This document shows positions 33,503 to 33,676 of a DNA stretch of 33,676 nucleotides, piece by piece (position 1 is the first letter of the stretch; the number at the start of each line of letters is the position of its first letter). Origin of the DNA: UBA509 sp038729325 (GTDB lineage: Archaea > Thermoplasmatota > Thermoplasmata > Thermoplasmatales > Thermoplasmataceae). Location of the stretch: contig JAVYSG010000007.1 of the NCBI GenBank assembly GCA_038729325.1, positions 1 through 33,676 of the forward strand, read 5' to 3'. Below the pieces are notes generated by a model. It was given only the letters and a program-made list of their open reading frames with translations, had not been told where the DNA came from and made no database searches. Made by a program: the position numbers and the translations under genes.

Positions 33503-33676
33503 TCACTTTATTTTCCATTTATCCATTGCCTGGTTGAGCTGCTGGCCGTATCTTGGCCCGAGGTCCCTTGCAAGTTTCTGAAGTTCTTTAATATTCTTGA
33601 CAAAGGTGTATTTGCTGTCACTGGAAATAAGGTCCTCAAAACGTTTGGTCTGCGCTGCGATCTTTAAGGACAGATA
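33503..33676 (-). CDS. Unrecognised protein, C-terminal 57 aa only
   Basis: A minus-strand frame enters from the right edge and ends with TGA at 33503-33505. The visible residues are helical and basic: AAQTKRFEDLISSD, then KYTFVKNIKELQKLARDLG, then GQQLNQAMDKWKIK. Codon use and amino-acid content look coding. No family was recognised; the start lies outside the window. Confidence 0.6.
   Translation of the reverse strand, partial: YLSLKIAAQTKRFEDLISSDSKYTFVKNIKELQKLARDLGPRYGQQLNQAMDKWKIK

Noticed and set aside
1..33676. CRISPR array or rRNA/tRNA genes
   Set aside because: I found no regularly spaced repeats and no conserved RNA gene signatures on either strand by eye.

Overview
The window looks like a scaffold from an archaeon of the order Thermoplasmatales, probably assembled from a metagenome. 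The evidence is the archaeal DnaG primase, NreA repair protein, COG1395- and COG2150-type regulators and ThpR. At 30933-31079 there is also the C-terminal half of an HU-like histone closely resembling HTa of Thermoplasma acidophilum. Many genes have a TATA box centred about 24-28 bases upstream of the start codon and no ribosome binding site, as expected for leaderless archaeal transcripts. Internal operon genes more often show GGTGA- or GAGG-like sites.

Layout. 1-487: no intact gene. 488-3552: two MFS exporters and a winged-helix regulator, two of them divergent around a repeat-rich operator. 3586-6576: von Willebrand A protein, PP2C phosphatase and Ser/Thr kinase, a TerY-P-like phospho-signalling triad. 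6638-8299: an atypical SDR and a metallophosphoesterase. 8305-10396: NreA repair protein coupled to an SPL-like radical SAM protein. 10522-12603: three unrecognised genes in a row. 12623-15173: PiT phosphate permease with its DUF47/PhoU-like partner, then a MarC-family membrane protein. 15168-15451: decayed TnpB remnant. 15539-18831: winged-helix protein, small protein, thpR, zinc-ribbon membrane protein, gcvH and rlmE. 18819-22840: TraB-like protein, COG1395 regulator, HTH-ACT regulator and M61 peptidase. 23101-26486: coiled-coil protein, then a FAD amine oxidase and an amino-acid permease that share a bidirectional promoter. 26523-29389: dnaG with a protease-less LonB-like AAA+ protein. 29586-31079: endonuclease IV, a small protein and the HTa remnant. 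31180-33337: a truncated MFS gene and speE. A truncated gene leaves the right edge.

Four 100-base N runs are scaffold gaps. Two (14601-14700 and 17804-17903) are flanked by exactly the same 127 bases on each side. The contigs therefore really overlap, and removing one copy plus the Ns restores intact marC-family and gcvH genes. The other two (21154-21253 and 31080-31179) have no such overlap and truncate real genes. Reading through them creates false fusions: M61 peptidase with an HTH-ACT regulator, and an MFS gene that hides the HTa gene.

The most promising items are the phospho-signalling triad, the LonB-like ATPase without a protease domain next to dnaG, the three-gene unknown cluster beside nreA, and the overlooked HTa gene at a gap edge.
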